A DNA stretch of 64,000 bases from Stutzerimonas nosocomialis (GTDB taxonomy: Bacteria > Pseudomonadota > Gammaproteobacteria > Pseudomonadales > Pseudomonadaceae). The notes under the pieces were generated by a model. It saw only the letters and a program-made list of their open reading frames with translations. It did no database searches and had not been told where the DNA came from. The stretch lies in NCBI RefSeq assembly GCF_005876855.1, contig NZ_QLAE01000002.1, positions 62,001 through 126,000 of the forward strand. The letters run 5' to 3'. Below, in pieces: positions 50,814 through 59,015 of the stretch. Each line of letters opens with the position of its first letter. The stretch's first letter is position 1. The position numbers were made by a program, and so were the translations under genes.

Positions 50814-51581
50814 ATGACCAATCCCCTGTTCGACCTGAGCGGCAAGGTCGCGCTCATTACCGGTTCCACCAAGGGCATCGGCCGCGCCATCGCCGAGCAG
50901 ATGGCCCGCTGCGGCGCCCGCGTGGTGATCTCCAGCCGCAAGGCCGACGCCTGCGAGCAGGTGGCCGGCGAGCTCGTCGCGGCCGGCTTCGAGGCCCTCG
51001 CGGTGCCCTGCCACGTCGGGCGCAAGGAGGATCTGCAGCGGCTGGTCGACACCACCCTCGCGCACTGGGGTCGGATCGACGTGCTGGTCTGCAATGCGGC
51101 CACCAACCCGGTCTACGGGCCGACCCGGGAGATGACCGACGAGGCCTGGGACAAGATCATGGAGACCAACGTCAAGGGCACCTTCTGGCTTTGCAACAGG
51201 GTGTTGCCGGGCATGGCCGAGCGGGGCGGGGGTTCGGTCATCCTGCTGTCGAGCATCGCCGGGCTGCGCGGCAACACCACCATCGGCACCTATGGCGTGT
51301 CGAAGGCGGCCGAGGCGGCGCTGGCGCGCAACCTGGCCGCCGAATGGGGCCCGGACGGCATCCGCGTCAACGCCATCGCGCCGGGCCTGGTGCGTACCGA
51401 TTTCGCCAGGGCGCTGCTGGACGATCCCGAACGGCTGCGCCGCGCCGCCGAGAAGACGCCGCTGCGCCGGATCGGCGAGCCGATCGACATCGCCGGGCTG
51501 GCGGTCTTCCTCGCCGCCCCTGCCAGCGCCTACATCACCGGCCAGGTGATCGTCGCCGATGGCGGCGAGACGGCCTGCTGA
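50814..51581 (+). CDS. Short-chain dehydrogenase/reductase
   Basis: The 255-residue NAD(P)-dependent oxidoreductase has the cofactor loop ITGSTKGIGRAIA (about 15-27), NAATN (about 92), the catalytic Ser in LLSSIAG and YGVSKAAEA (about 157-165). It resembles DHRS4-like 3-oxoacyl/carbonyl reductases. ATG 50814 has GAGAGG 8 bp upstream; an ATG at 50799 would overlap that site. It starts a four-gene operon with a small-molecule kinase, a SurE-type phosphatase and an acyl-CoA ligase. By analogy with LvaD of levulinate catabolism it may interconvert an oxo- and a hydroxyacyl-CoA. Confidence 0.88.
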   Translation: MTNPLFDLSGKVALITGSTKGIGRAIAEQMARCGARVVISSRKADACEQVAGELVAAGFEALAVPCHVGRKEDLQRLVDTTLAHWGRIDVLVCNAATNPVYGPTREMTDEAWDKIMETNVKGTFWLCNRVLPGMAERGGGSVILLSSIAGLRGNTTIGTYGVSKAAEAALARNLAAEWGPDGIRVNAIAPGLVRTDFARALLDDPERLRRAAEKTPLRRIGEPIDIAGLAVFLAAPASAYITGQVIVADGGETAC

Positions 51582-51590
51582 GGGCCTGCC

Positions 51591-52661
51591 ATGAACGGAC
51601 CGGAACTGATCGATGTCCTCCCGGCCCATCGCTTCGACGAAGCGGCGCTGGCGTCCTACCTGCGCGGACGGCTGCCGGAGATGGGCGAGGCGCTGGTGAT
51701 CCGCCAGTTCCAGGGCGGCCAGTCGAACCCGACCTTTCTGCTGGAAACCTCCGGCCGGCGCTATGTGCTGCGCAAGAAGCCGCCGGGCAGGATCCTGCCG
51801 TCGGCGCACCTGGTCGAGCGCGAGTACCGGGTGATCCGCGCCCTGGGCGAGCAGGGCGCGGTGCCGGTGCCGGCGGCCCACGTGCTCTGCGAGGACGAGC
51901 GCATCATCGGCACGCCCTTCTACGTGATGGATTTCGTCGACGGACGGGTGTTGCCCCATCCCGCCCTGCGCGATGCCGGGCAGGGCGAGCGGCGGGCGAT
52001 CCACTTCGCTGCCATCGATACCCTGGCCGCGCTGCACCGGGTCGACGTCGAGGCGATCGGTCTGGCCGACTACGGCAAGCCCCAGGGCTACATGGCGCGC
52101 CAGGTCAAGCGCTGGAGCGGCCAGTACGAGGCCTCGCGCACCGGCGACATGCCGGCCATGGACAAGCTCATGGCCTGGCTGCAGGACCGGTCGCCAGCGC
52201 ACGACGAAACCGCCATCGCCCACGGCGACTACCGGCTGGGCAACCTGATGGTGGCGGGCGACGCGCCGCGGGTGACGGCGATCCTCGACTGGGAGCTGTC
52301 CACGCTCGGGCATCCGCTGTCGGACCTTGCCTACTACTGCCTGCCCTATCACCTGCACTGCGAACACGAAGGCATGCGCGGCCTGGTCGGCCTCGATCTC
52401 GCCGCGCTGGGCGTGCCGAGCGAAGCCGACCTGCTGGCGCGCTACTGCCAGCAGAGCGGGCGTGACGGCATCGACGACTGGCACGTGTTCCTCGCCTTTT
52501 CCCTGTTCCGCCTCGCGGCCATCGTCCAGGGCGTCTACGCCCGCGCGCTGCAGGGCAACGCCAGCAACGCCGATGCGCTGGAGGTCGGCAAACGTGCCGG
52601 CATCCTCGCCGAAACGGGCTGGGCCATCGCCCAACGTGGCAACGGAGTCCTTTCGCCATGA
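51591..52661 (+). CDS. Aminoglycoside-phosphotransferase-like kinase, ACAD10/11-type
   Basis: The 356-residue APH-fold kinase has the glycine-rich loop and Lys of this subgroup (FQGGQSNPTFLLE and YVLRKKPPG, about 38-65), the catalytic HGDYRLGNLM (about 207-216) and the metal motif ILDWELSTLGHP (about 227). These are features of the N-terminal kinase of ACAD10/11 and of bacterial LvaA, which phosphorylate 4-hydroxyacyl-CoAs, not of antibiotic-resistance enzymes. The acyl-CoA dehydrogenase that normally completes that reaction is absent here. The stop overlaps the SurE gene. Confidence 0.88.
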   Translation: MNGPELIDVLPAHRFDEAALASYLRGRLPEMGEALVIRQFQGGQSNPTFLLETSGRRYVLRKKPPGRILPSAHLVEREYRVIRALGEQGAVPVPAAHVLCEDERIIGTPFYVMDFVDGRVLPHPALRDAGQGERRAIHFAAIDTLAALHRVDVEAIGLADYGKPQGYMARQVKRWSGQYEASRTGDMPAMDKLMAWLQDRSPAHDETAIAHGDYRLGNLMVAGDAPRVTAILDWELSTLGHPLSDLAYYCLPYHLHCEHEGMRGLVGLDLAALGVPSEADLLARYCQQSGRDGIDDWHVFLAFSLFRLAAIVQGVYARALQGNASNADALEVGKRAGILAETGWAIAQRGNGVLSP

Positions 52662-53452
52662 GCTATCCCCTGCTGCGTCGCGTGCTGCTGACCAACGACG
52701 ACGGCATCGCCGCGCCGGGCCTCGCGCTGCTCGAACGGCTCGCCGCCGAACTGGCCGAAGAGGTCTGGGTGGTCGCGCCCGAACACGACCAGAGCGGCAC
52801 CGGCCAGGGCATCTCGCTGCATGCGCCGTTGCGGGTGTTCGCCCACGGCGAGCGGCGCTACGCGGTGTCCGGCACCCCGTCGGACTGCGTCATGTTCGCC
52901 ATGGCCGAGTTCCTGCGCGACAGCCCGCCGGACCTGGTGCTCTCGGGCATCAACAGCGGCGCCAACATCGCCGACTCGGTGCCGTATTCGGGGACCATCG
53001 GGGCGGTGCTCAGCGCCGATCTGCTGGGGCTGCCGGCGATCGGCCTGAGCCAGGCCTTCCTCGATCGCGCCGCCATCGACTGGTCGCCGGTGCAACGCTA
53101 TGCGGGCAGCCTGATCCGCGCGCTCTGGGCGCGCCGCGAAGCCGATGGCTGCTGCTGGAACCTGAATTTCCCGGCCTGTCCGGCCGCCGAGATCGGCCAG
53201 CTGCGCATGGCGCGCCAGGCGCGGGGTTCGATCCGCGCGCCGCGCCTGCTGGCCGGCCGGGATGCCCGCGGGCTGCCTTACTGGTGGCTGGGCTTCGAAC
53301 GCTCGTCGACGCAGATCGTCGCGCCTGATGCGGATGTCACCGCATTGCGCGACCGCTGCGTCGCCATCACGCCGCTACGCGATACGCGTGGCTGGCTCGA
53401 ATGGGGCCAGGAACAGCGCCTGGCCGACCTTGAACGGGAGACGTCACGATGA
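52658..53452 (+). CDS. SurE-family 5'/3'-nucleotidase/phosphatase
   Basis: The 264-residue protein has the SurE metal and active-site motifs: LLTNDDGI (Asp12-Asp13 region), VAPEHDQSGTG, the AVSGTPSDCV loop (about 67-76) and LSGINSGANIADS (about 90). SurE is normally encoded beside pcm and rpoS; this copy is instead locked between a kinase and an acyl-CoA ligase with 4-bp overlaps on both sides, so it is probably a specialised phosphatase paralogue. GGAG precedes the ATG. Substrate is unknown. Confidence 0.88.
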   Translation: MSYPLLRRVLLTNDDGIAAPGLALLERLAAELAEEVWVVAPEHDQSGTGQGISLHAPLRVFAHGERRYAVSGTPSDCVMFAMAEFLRDSPPDLVLSGINSGANIADSVPYSGTIGAVLSADLLGLPAIGLSQAFLDRAAIDWSPVQRYAGSLIRALWARREADGCCWNLNFPACPAAEIGQLRMARQARGSIRAPRLLAGRDARGLPYWWLGFERSSTQIVAPDADVTALRDRCVAITPLRDTRGWLEWGQEQRLADLERETSR

Positions 53453-55131
53453 AGTTCGAACGCCATTACGGCGTCTGGCCGCGCCAGTTGCCCAAGACCC
53501 TGTCGGTCCCGCAGACCAGCCTGTTCACCAACCTGGAAATCGCCGCCCGGCGTTTTCCGGACAAGACCGCGATCGTCTACTACGACACCCGCATCCGCTA
53601 CGCCGAGCTGCTGCGCGAGGTCGAGGCGCTGGCCGGTTACCTGCAGCACCTGGGCGTCGGGCGTGGCGACCGGGTGCTGCTCTACATGCAGAACGCGCCG
53701 CAGTTCACCATCTCCTACTACGCGATCCTCCGGGCCGACGCGGTGGTGGTGCCGGTCAACCCGATGAACCACAGCGCGGAGCTGGAACACTACCTGGCCG
53801 ATACCGGTGCAGCCGTCTGCCTCTGCGGCCAGGAGCTGACCGGCTTCATCGCGCCGCTGGTGGGCCAGGCGCAGCTGCGCCACGTGATCGTCACCGCCTA
53901 CCGCGAGTACCTGCGCCAGCCCACCGACCTGGCGCTGCCGCCCGAACTCACCGACGAGTCGCCGCTTGCCGCCTTCGAGGGGGCCATCGCCTGGCAGGAC
54001 GCGCTCGCGGCCGGGCATCGGCCCTCGGCGCACCTGGCCGGGCCGGACGACCACTGCGTGTTCCCCTACAGCTCCGGCACCACCGGCGCGCCCAAGGGGT
54101 GCGTGCACACCCACCGCTCGGCGATGGCCACGACGGTGCACCGGCTGGTGTGGAACGGCAGCACCTCGGAAACGGTGATCCTCGCCACGCTGCCGTTCTT
54201 TCACGTCACCGGCATGCAGGGCGCGATGAACGGGCCGATCTACCTGGGCGGCACCAGCGTGGTCATGACCCGCTGGAACCGCCAGGTCGCCGCGCAGCTG
54301 ATCGAGCGCTACGCCATCAACGCCTGGATCAACATCGCCACCATGGCCATCGACTTCCTCTCCGATCCGGATATCGAGCGCTACGACCTGTCGAGTCTGA
54401 AAAGCATCGGCGGCGGCGGCGCGGCGATGCCGAGCGCGGTGGAAGAGAAGCTGCAGCGCCTGACCGGGCTGCACTACATCGAGGGCTATGGGCTGTCGGA
54501 AACCATCGCCGCGACCCACATCAACCCGGCCGAGCGGCCCAAGCCCCAGTGTCTGGGCATCCCGGTGTTCGACGTGGACAGCCGGATCATCGACGTCGCC
54601 AGCCTCCAGGAGCTCGGCCCCAACGAGGTCGGCGAGATCGTCAGCCACGGGCCGCAGCTGTTCGAAGGCTACTGGAACCGCCCCGAAGAGACGGCGCAGG
54701 CCTTCATCGAGCTGGACGGCAAGCGCTTCTTTCGCACCGGCGACCTGGGCTACTACGACGAAGAGGGCTACTTCTTCATGGTCGACCGGGTCAAACGGAT
54801 GATCAACGCCTCGGGGTTCAAGGTCTGGCCCTCGGAGGTGGAGAGCCTGATGTACCGTCATCCGGCGATCCAGGAGTGCTGCATCATCGCCACCCCCGAT
54901 CCGCGCCGCGGCGAGACGGTCAAGGCCTGCGTGGTGCTGCGCCCGGAACGGGTCGGCCAGGTCGGCGAGCAGGACATCATCGACTGGTGCCGGGAGGAAA
55001 TGGCCGCCTACAAGGTGCCGGCGGTGGTGGAATTCCGCCAGTCGCTGCCGCGTTCCTCCACCGGCAAGCTGATGTGGCGCGTCCTGCAGCAGGAAGAGGA
55101 TGCCCGCCAGGCGCTGCGCGCCACCTCCTGA
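53449..55131 (+). CDS. Acyl-CoA ligase (AMP-forming), long/medium-chain type
   Basis: The 560-residue adenylating enzyme activates a carboxylic acid to its CoA thioester. Motifs: P-loop YSSGTTGAPKG (about 205-215), GYGLSE (about 346), FRTGDLGYYDEEGYF (about 428) and the C-terminal catalytic Lys in PRSSTGKLMWR (about 538). No signal or membrane span is present. It resembles FadD-like/medium-chain ligases; chain length cannot be read by eye. It ends the four-gene operon and is followed by an AraC-type regulator. Confidence 0.92.
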   Translation: MKFERHYGVWPRQLPKTLSVPQTSLFTNLEIAARRFPDKTAIVYYDTRIRYAELLREVEALAGYLQHLGVGRGDRVLLYMQNAPQFTISYYAILRADAVVVPVNPMNHSAELEHYLADTGAAVCLCGQELTGFIAPLVGQAQLRHVIVTAYREYLRQPTDLALPPELTDESPLAAFEGAIAWQDALAAGHRPSAHLAGPDDHCVFPYSSGTTGAPKGCVHTHRSAMATTVHRLVWNGSTSETVILATLPFFHVTGMQGAMNGPIYLGGTSVVMTRWNRQVAAQLIERYAINAWINIATMAIDFLSDPDIERYDLSSLKSIGGGGAAMPSAVEEKLQRLTGLHYIEGYGLSETIAATHINPAERPKPQCLGIPVFDVDSRIIDVASLQELGPNEVGEIVSHGPQLFEGYWNRPEETAQAFIELDGKRFFRTGDLGYYDEEGYFFMVDRVKRMINASGFKVWPSEVESLMYRHPAIQECCIIATPDPRRGETVKACVVLRPERVGQVGEQDIIDWCREEMAAYKVPAVVEFRQSLPRSSTGKLMWRVLQQEEDARQALRATS

Positions 55132-55188
55132 GCCGCCGGGCGTGATTAGATAGGCCTTTCGCTCCGGCAACTGCCTGTGGAGGCCCGG

Positions 55189-56256
55189 TTGGCTGGTCGT
55201 GCTGAAACTCTCGAACGCCCCCTCGCCCGGACCGGCGAGCGGCTGCACAAGGGCACCATCTCGGCCCAGCTGGTGGCCGAGGCGCTGCTGGACATCGAAC
55301 GGCGCGGCCACGACGGCGCGGCCCTGCTGCGCGCGGCCGGAATCGAGCGGCCGTCGTCCGAAGGCGAGGGGAGGGTGACCGCCCAGGCCTACGCGCGGCT
55401 GTGGCGGCTCAGCGCCCGGCTGCTCGACGATGAATTCTTCGCCATGGACAGCCGTGGCCTGAAGGCCGGCAGCTTCGCCTTCATGGCCCGCGTCGCCCAG
55501 GGCGCGGCCAGCCTCGGCGAGGCGCTGGAGACCATGCTCGCCTTTCTTCGCCTGTCGCTGGACGACCTGGCACCGCGGCTCGAACGCGGCAACGGCCTGG
55601 CCGAGATCGTCCTCGACCACCGCGCCGGCCACCTCCCGCGCGCCTTCACCTGTTTCACCCTGTGGATGATCATCCACGGCCTGGCCTGCTGGCTGGCGGG
55701 GCGTCACCTGCCGATCCTCGGTATCGACCTCGAAGGCGAAGCGCCGCGCCGTCTGGACGATTATCGCGTCAAGTTCACCGACAATCTGCGCTTTGGTCGT
55801 ACCGAAAGCCGCCTGCTGCTCAACGCCGACTGCCTCGGGCAGCCGGTGCGACGCAGCGCGGCCGAGCTGGAGCCTTTCCTCGCCCGCGCGCCGGGCAACA
55901 TCCTGGTCCGCTACCGCGATCCGCAGGGCCTCGGCGCGCGGGTCCGGCAGCACCTGCGCCGGTGTGATGCCGGCAACTGGCCGGACATCGAGGCCCTGGC
56001 CGCGCAGTTCCACGTGGCGCCCTCCACCCTGCAGCGCAAGCTCGCCGCCGAGGGGCAGTCCTACCAGCGGCTCAAGGACCAGTTGCGCCGGGACCTGGCC
56101 CTCGAACACCTCGCCCGGGGCGAGGGCAACCTGGCGCAGCTGTCGCAGGATCTGGGCTTCGCCGACGCGAGCGCCTTCCACAAGGCCTTCAAGAAGTGGA
56201 CCGGCTCGACACCGGGGCGCTACCGGGCGCTGCTGGGCGAACCCGAGGCGGACTGA
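55189..56256 (+). CDS. AraC-family transcriptional regulator (OruR/ArgR-like architecture)
   Basis: The 355-residue protein has an arabinose-binding-type N-domain (about 25-210, [17 protein letters not shown] at the start) and a C-terminal AraC double helix-turn-helix (about 250-350) with [19 protein letters not shown] (about 270) and [18 protein letters not shown] (about 320). I chose TTG 55189, which has TGGAGG 6-11 bp upstream; GTG 55177 would add four residues but has no ribosome site. The gene lies between the ligase operon and the SDR-thiolase operon, and probably controls one or both. A CCGGACATCCGG sequence (56350-56361), an imperfect palindrome, precedes the next gene. Confidence 0.9.
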   Translation: MAGRAETLERPLARTGERLHKGTISAQLVAEALLDIERRGHDGAALLRAAGIERPSSEGEGRVTAQAYARLWRLSARLLDDEFFAMDSRGLKAGSFAFMARVAQGAASLGEALETMLAFLRLSLDDLAPRLERGNGLAEIVLDHRAGHLPRAFTCFTLWMIIHGLACWLAGRHLPILGIDLEGEAPRRLDDYRVKFTDNLRFGRTESRLLLNADCLGQPVRRSAAELEPFLARAPGNILVRYRDPQGLGARVRQHLRRCDAGNWPDIEALAAQFHVAPSTLQRKLAAEGQSYQRLKDQLRRDLALEHLARGEGNLAQLSQDLGFADASAFHKAFKKWTGSTPGRYRALLGEPEAD

Positions 56257-56383
56257 TCGCGCCTCGTCGGCGACTGTCAAAACCTCTCACCCCGGTCGAG
56301 ACGTTCGGCCATTGGCAGGCCGGCGGGGCGGGGCGAATATCCGGGCCATACCGGACATCCGGTTCATCGCGCGGGAGGCGAGC

Positions 56384-57151
56384 ATGCAGATCGACGGCAG
56401 GACATTTCTCATCACCGGCGCGGGCTCCGGGCTCGGCCTCGCCACGGCGACCGAGCTGGCGGGCCAGGGCGGACGCGTGGTGCTGGTCGACATCGACGAG
56501 GCCCGCGGGCAGGCGGCCGCCGAGACGCTCGGGCAATCCGCGCGCTTCGTCAGGGCCGACATCACCCGGGAGGCCGACGCGGCGCAGGCGGTGGCGGCGG
56601 CGCTGGACGCCTTCGGCGCCCTGCACGGGCTGGTCAACTGCGCCGGTATCGCGCCGGCCGAGAAGATCCTCGGCCGCAATGGCGTGCATGGCCTGGAGCG
56701 CTTTCGCCAGGTCATCGAGGTCAACCTGATCGGCACCTTCAACATGCTGCGCCTGGCCAGCGAGGCGATGGCGAAGGGGCAACCCGGGGCGGACGGCGAG
56801 CGCGGGGTCATCGTCAACACCGCCTCGGTCGCCGCCTTCGACGGCCAGATCGGCCAGGCCGCCTATGCCGCGTCCAAGAGCGGCGTCGCCGGTATGACCC
56901 TGCCGGCGGCACGCGAGCTGGCCCGTTCGGGCATCCGGGTGATGTGCATCGCCCCGGGCATCTTCCAGACGCCGATGATGGCCGGCATGCCCCAGGAGGT
57001 TCAGGACTCGCTGGCCGCCAACGTGCCGTTCCCGCCACGCCTGGGCCGGCCCGAGGAATTCGCCGCGCTGGTGCGGCACATCGTCGAGAACGCCATGCTC
57101 AACGGGGAGGTCATCCGCCTGGATGGCGCCCTGCGCATGGCGGCCAAGTGA
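56384..57151 (+). CDS. 3-hydroxyacyl-CoA dehydrogenase type 2-like SDR
   Basis: The 255-residue short-chain dehydrogenase has the cofactor loop [13 protein letters not shown] (about 9-21), Asp in [18 protein letters not shown] (about 85) and catalytic [11 protein letters not shown] (about 163). The VDIDEA and [21 protein letters not shown] context (core [11 protein letters not shown]) is that of the HSD17B10/FadB2-like group, which oxidises 3-hydroxyacyl-CoAs, including branched ones. The thiolase follows 10 bp later, giving the last two steps of a beta-oxidation cycle. GGGAGG lies before the ATG. Confidence 0.88.
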   Translation: MQIDGRTFLITGAGSGLGLATATELAGQGGRVVLVDIDEARGQAAAETLGQSARFVRADITREADAAQAVAAALDAFGALHGLVNCAGIAPAEKILGRNGVHGLERFRQVIEVNLIGTFNMLRLASEAMAKGQPGADGERGVIVNTASVAAFDGQIGQAAYAASKSGVAGMTLPAARELARSGIRVMCIAPGIFQTPMMAGMPQEVQDSLAANVPFPPRLGRPEEFAALVRHIVENAMLNGEVIRLDGALRMAAK

Positions 57152-57161
57152 GGGGGGCAAG

Positions 57162-58355
57162 ATGAACACGAACAACGATCCGGTCGTCATCGTCAGCGCC
57201 GTGCGCACGCCCATGGGCGGTTTTCTCGGCGCGCTCAAGGGGGCGACGGCCGCCGAACTCGGCGCCACCGCCATTCGCGCGGCGGTGCAGCGCGCCGGCG
57301 TGGCGGTCGAGCGCATCGACGAGGTGGTCATGGGCTGCGTGCTGCAGGCCGGCCAGGGCCAGGCCCCGGCGCGTCAGGCGGCCCTGGGCGCGGGCCTGCC
57401 GCAGGGGGTGCCCTGCTCGACACTGAACAAGATGTGCGGCTCGGGCATGAAGGCGGTGATGTCGGGTTACGACGCCCTGCTGGCCGGCAGCGCCGAGGCG
57501 GTGGTCGCCGGCGGCATGGAGAGCATGTCCAACGCGCCCTACCTGCTGGAGCGGGCGCGCACCGGCTACCGCATGGGGCATGGGCGGGTGCTGGACCACA
57601 TGTTTCTCGACGGCCTGGAGGATGCCTACGACAAGGGCCGGCTGATGGGCACCTTCGCCGAAGAATGCGCATCGGCCTATACCTTCACCCGCGAACAGCA
57701 GGACGGCTACGCCATCGCCTCCCTGGAGCGCGCGCAGCGGGCGATGCGCGAAGGACTGTTCGCCGACGAGCTCGTCGCGGTGGAAACCACGGCCGGCCGC
57801 GAGCAGGTCACCGTGAGCGAGGACGAGCAACCGCCCAGGGCACGCCCGGACAAGATTCCCACCCTCAAGCCGGCCTTTCGCGAGGGCGGCACCGTGACGG
57901 CCGCCAACGCCAGTTCCATTTCCGATGGCGCGGCGGCGCTGGTGCTGATGCGCCTGTCCCGGGCCGAGGCCCTGGGGCTCACGCCGCTCGCGCGCATCGT
58001 CGGCCACGCCTCGGTGGCCCAGGCGCCGAACCTCTTCACCACCGCGCCGGTGGGTGCGATCAACCGCCTGCTCGAGCGTACCGGCTGGGCGCTGCCCGAG
58101 GTCGATCTGTTCGAGATCAACGAGGCCTTCGCGGTGGTGCCGATGGCGGCCATGCGTGAGCTGGACATCCCCCACGAGCGGCTGAACCTGCATGGCGGGG
58201 CCTGCGCCCTGGGCCACCCGATCGGCGCCTCGGGCGCGCGGGTGCTGGTGACCCTGCTGCACGCGCTGCGCCATCACGGCCTTACGCGTGGCGTGGCCTC
58301 GGTGTGCATCGGCGGCGGCGAGGCCACCGCCGTGGCCCTCGAGCGGCTCGACTAG
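57162..58355 (+). CDS. Acetyl-CoA acetyltransferase (thiolase)
   Basis: The 397-residue degradative-type thiolase has the nucleophilic Cys in NKMCGSGMKA (about 90), GGMESMSNAPYLL (about 117), the active-site His in HGGACALGHPIGASGAR (about 349-365) and the second Cys in SVCIGGGEATA (about 383). It cleaves a 3-oxoacyl-CoA or condenses two acetyl-CoA. It starts 10 bp after the SDR gene and completes that pair. Enoyl-CoA hydratase and acyl-CoA dehydrogenase genes are not in the window. Confidence 0.93.
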   Translation: MNTNNDPVVIVSAVRTPMGGFLGALKGATAAELGATAIRAAVQRAGVAVERIDEVVMGCVLQAGQGQAPARQAALGAGLPQGVPCSTLNKMCGSGMKAVMSGYDALLAGSAEAVVAGGMESMSNAPYLLERARTGYRMGHGRVLDHMFLDGLEDAYDKGRLMGTFAEECASAYTFTREQQDGYAIASLERAQRAMREGLFADELVAVETTAGREQVTVSEDEQPPRARPDKIPTLKPAFREGGTVTAANASSISDGAAALVLMRLSRAEALGLTPLARIVGHASVAQAPNLFTTAPVGAINRLLERTGWALPEVDLFEINEAFAVVPMAAMRELDIPHERLNLHGGACALGHPIGASGARVLVTLLHALRHHGLTRGVASVCIGGGEATAVALERLD

Positions 58356-58371
58356 CGCCCGGCGCGGCCGC

Positions 58372-58773
58372 TCAGTTGAAGCGGCCGTGCAGACCGCCGA
58401 CGCTGAAACGGCCGGCACCGAGCAGGGCGACGGCCACCGCGGCGAACAGGAACATCGCCTGCAACTCGATGGCGGAGCCGCCCATCGCATTCAGCGCGAA
58501 GAGTTCATTCGCATGCGCCAGGGCCAGCGCCACGATCATGTTGATCGCCACCACCAGCGCGGCGATGCGGGTGTAGAAGCCGGCGATCATCAAGGCCGGC
58601 GCCACTACCTCGCCGACATAGACCCCATAGGCGAACACTCCCGGCAGGCCATGGCCGGTGAGCATGCCGGCAATCGCGCCGACGCCGTGCTGCAGCTTGA
58701 AGATGCCGTGCAGCAGGATGAGCAGGCCGAGCGCCACGCGCAGAACCAGTTTTCCAGTGTCTTCGGTATTCAT
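58372..58773 (-). CDS. DoxX-family membrane protein
   Basis: The 133-residue protein has four membrane spans (near 8-24, 46-65, 70-90 and 103-122) and the DoxX motifs LRVALGLLILLHGIFKL (about 11) and GEVVAPALMIAGFYTRIAAL (about 52-71). DoxX proteins are often linked to redox or quinone stress and to thiosulfate oxidation, but the general role is unclear. ATG 58773 gives the conserved start. It converges with the thiolase gene with 16 bp between the stops. Confidence 0.85.
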   Translation of the reverse strand: MNTEDTGKLVLRVALGLLILLHGIFKLQHGVGAIAGMLTGHGLPGVFAYGVYVGEVVAPALMIAGFYTRIAALVVAINMIVALALAHANELFALNAMGGSAIELQAMFLFAAVAVALLGAGRFSVGGLHGRFN

Positions 58774-58831
58774 GTCTTCCTCGCTGATCGATGGGCGCGC
58801 TTGCCCGGGTGCCGGATTCGGTGACGGCTTC

Positions 58832-58847
58832 TGGTCGTTATAGACCA
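58832..58847 (-). promoter_or_regulatory. Palindrome over a -10-like box upstream of doxX
   Basis: TGGTC-GTTATA-GACCA has 5-bp arms. On the minus strand its centre reads TATAAC, a good -10 with no clear -35, which suggests regulator-dependent transcription of the DoxX gene. Confidence 0.4.
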
Positions 58848-59015
58848 CCGCGCCTCGGAACGGATGGATGACGCCGCGCGCCCCGCCTCTGCGCCGAGCC
58901 GACGGCTGACGCCGCCTGGCCGTTGCGAACCCGAGGCCGACTTCTACGCTGAACCTTGCAGGCAGCACGACCCCGCGCAGGAGGCGACCTCCGACAACAA
59001 GACCGAGGAACACCC

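Noticed and set aside
51591-52661. Antibiotic-resistance aminoglycoside phosphotransferase
   Set aside because: The GGQSNPT and RKKPPG motifs and the operon with SDR and acyl-CoA ligase place it in the ACAD10/11 kinase group.
53278-56280. Open frame of 1000 codons on the minus strand
   Set aside because: It runs antisense to the SurE, ligase and AraC genes, whose motifs are intact. The translation is low-complexity His/Gly/Arg-rich sequence with no family motif, the usual shadow in GC-rich DNA.
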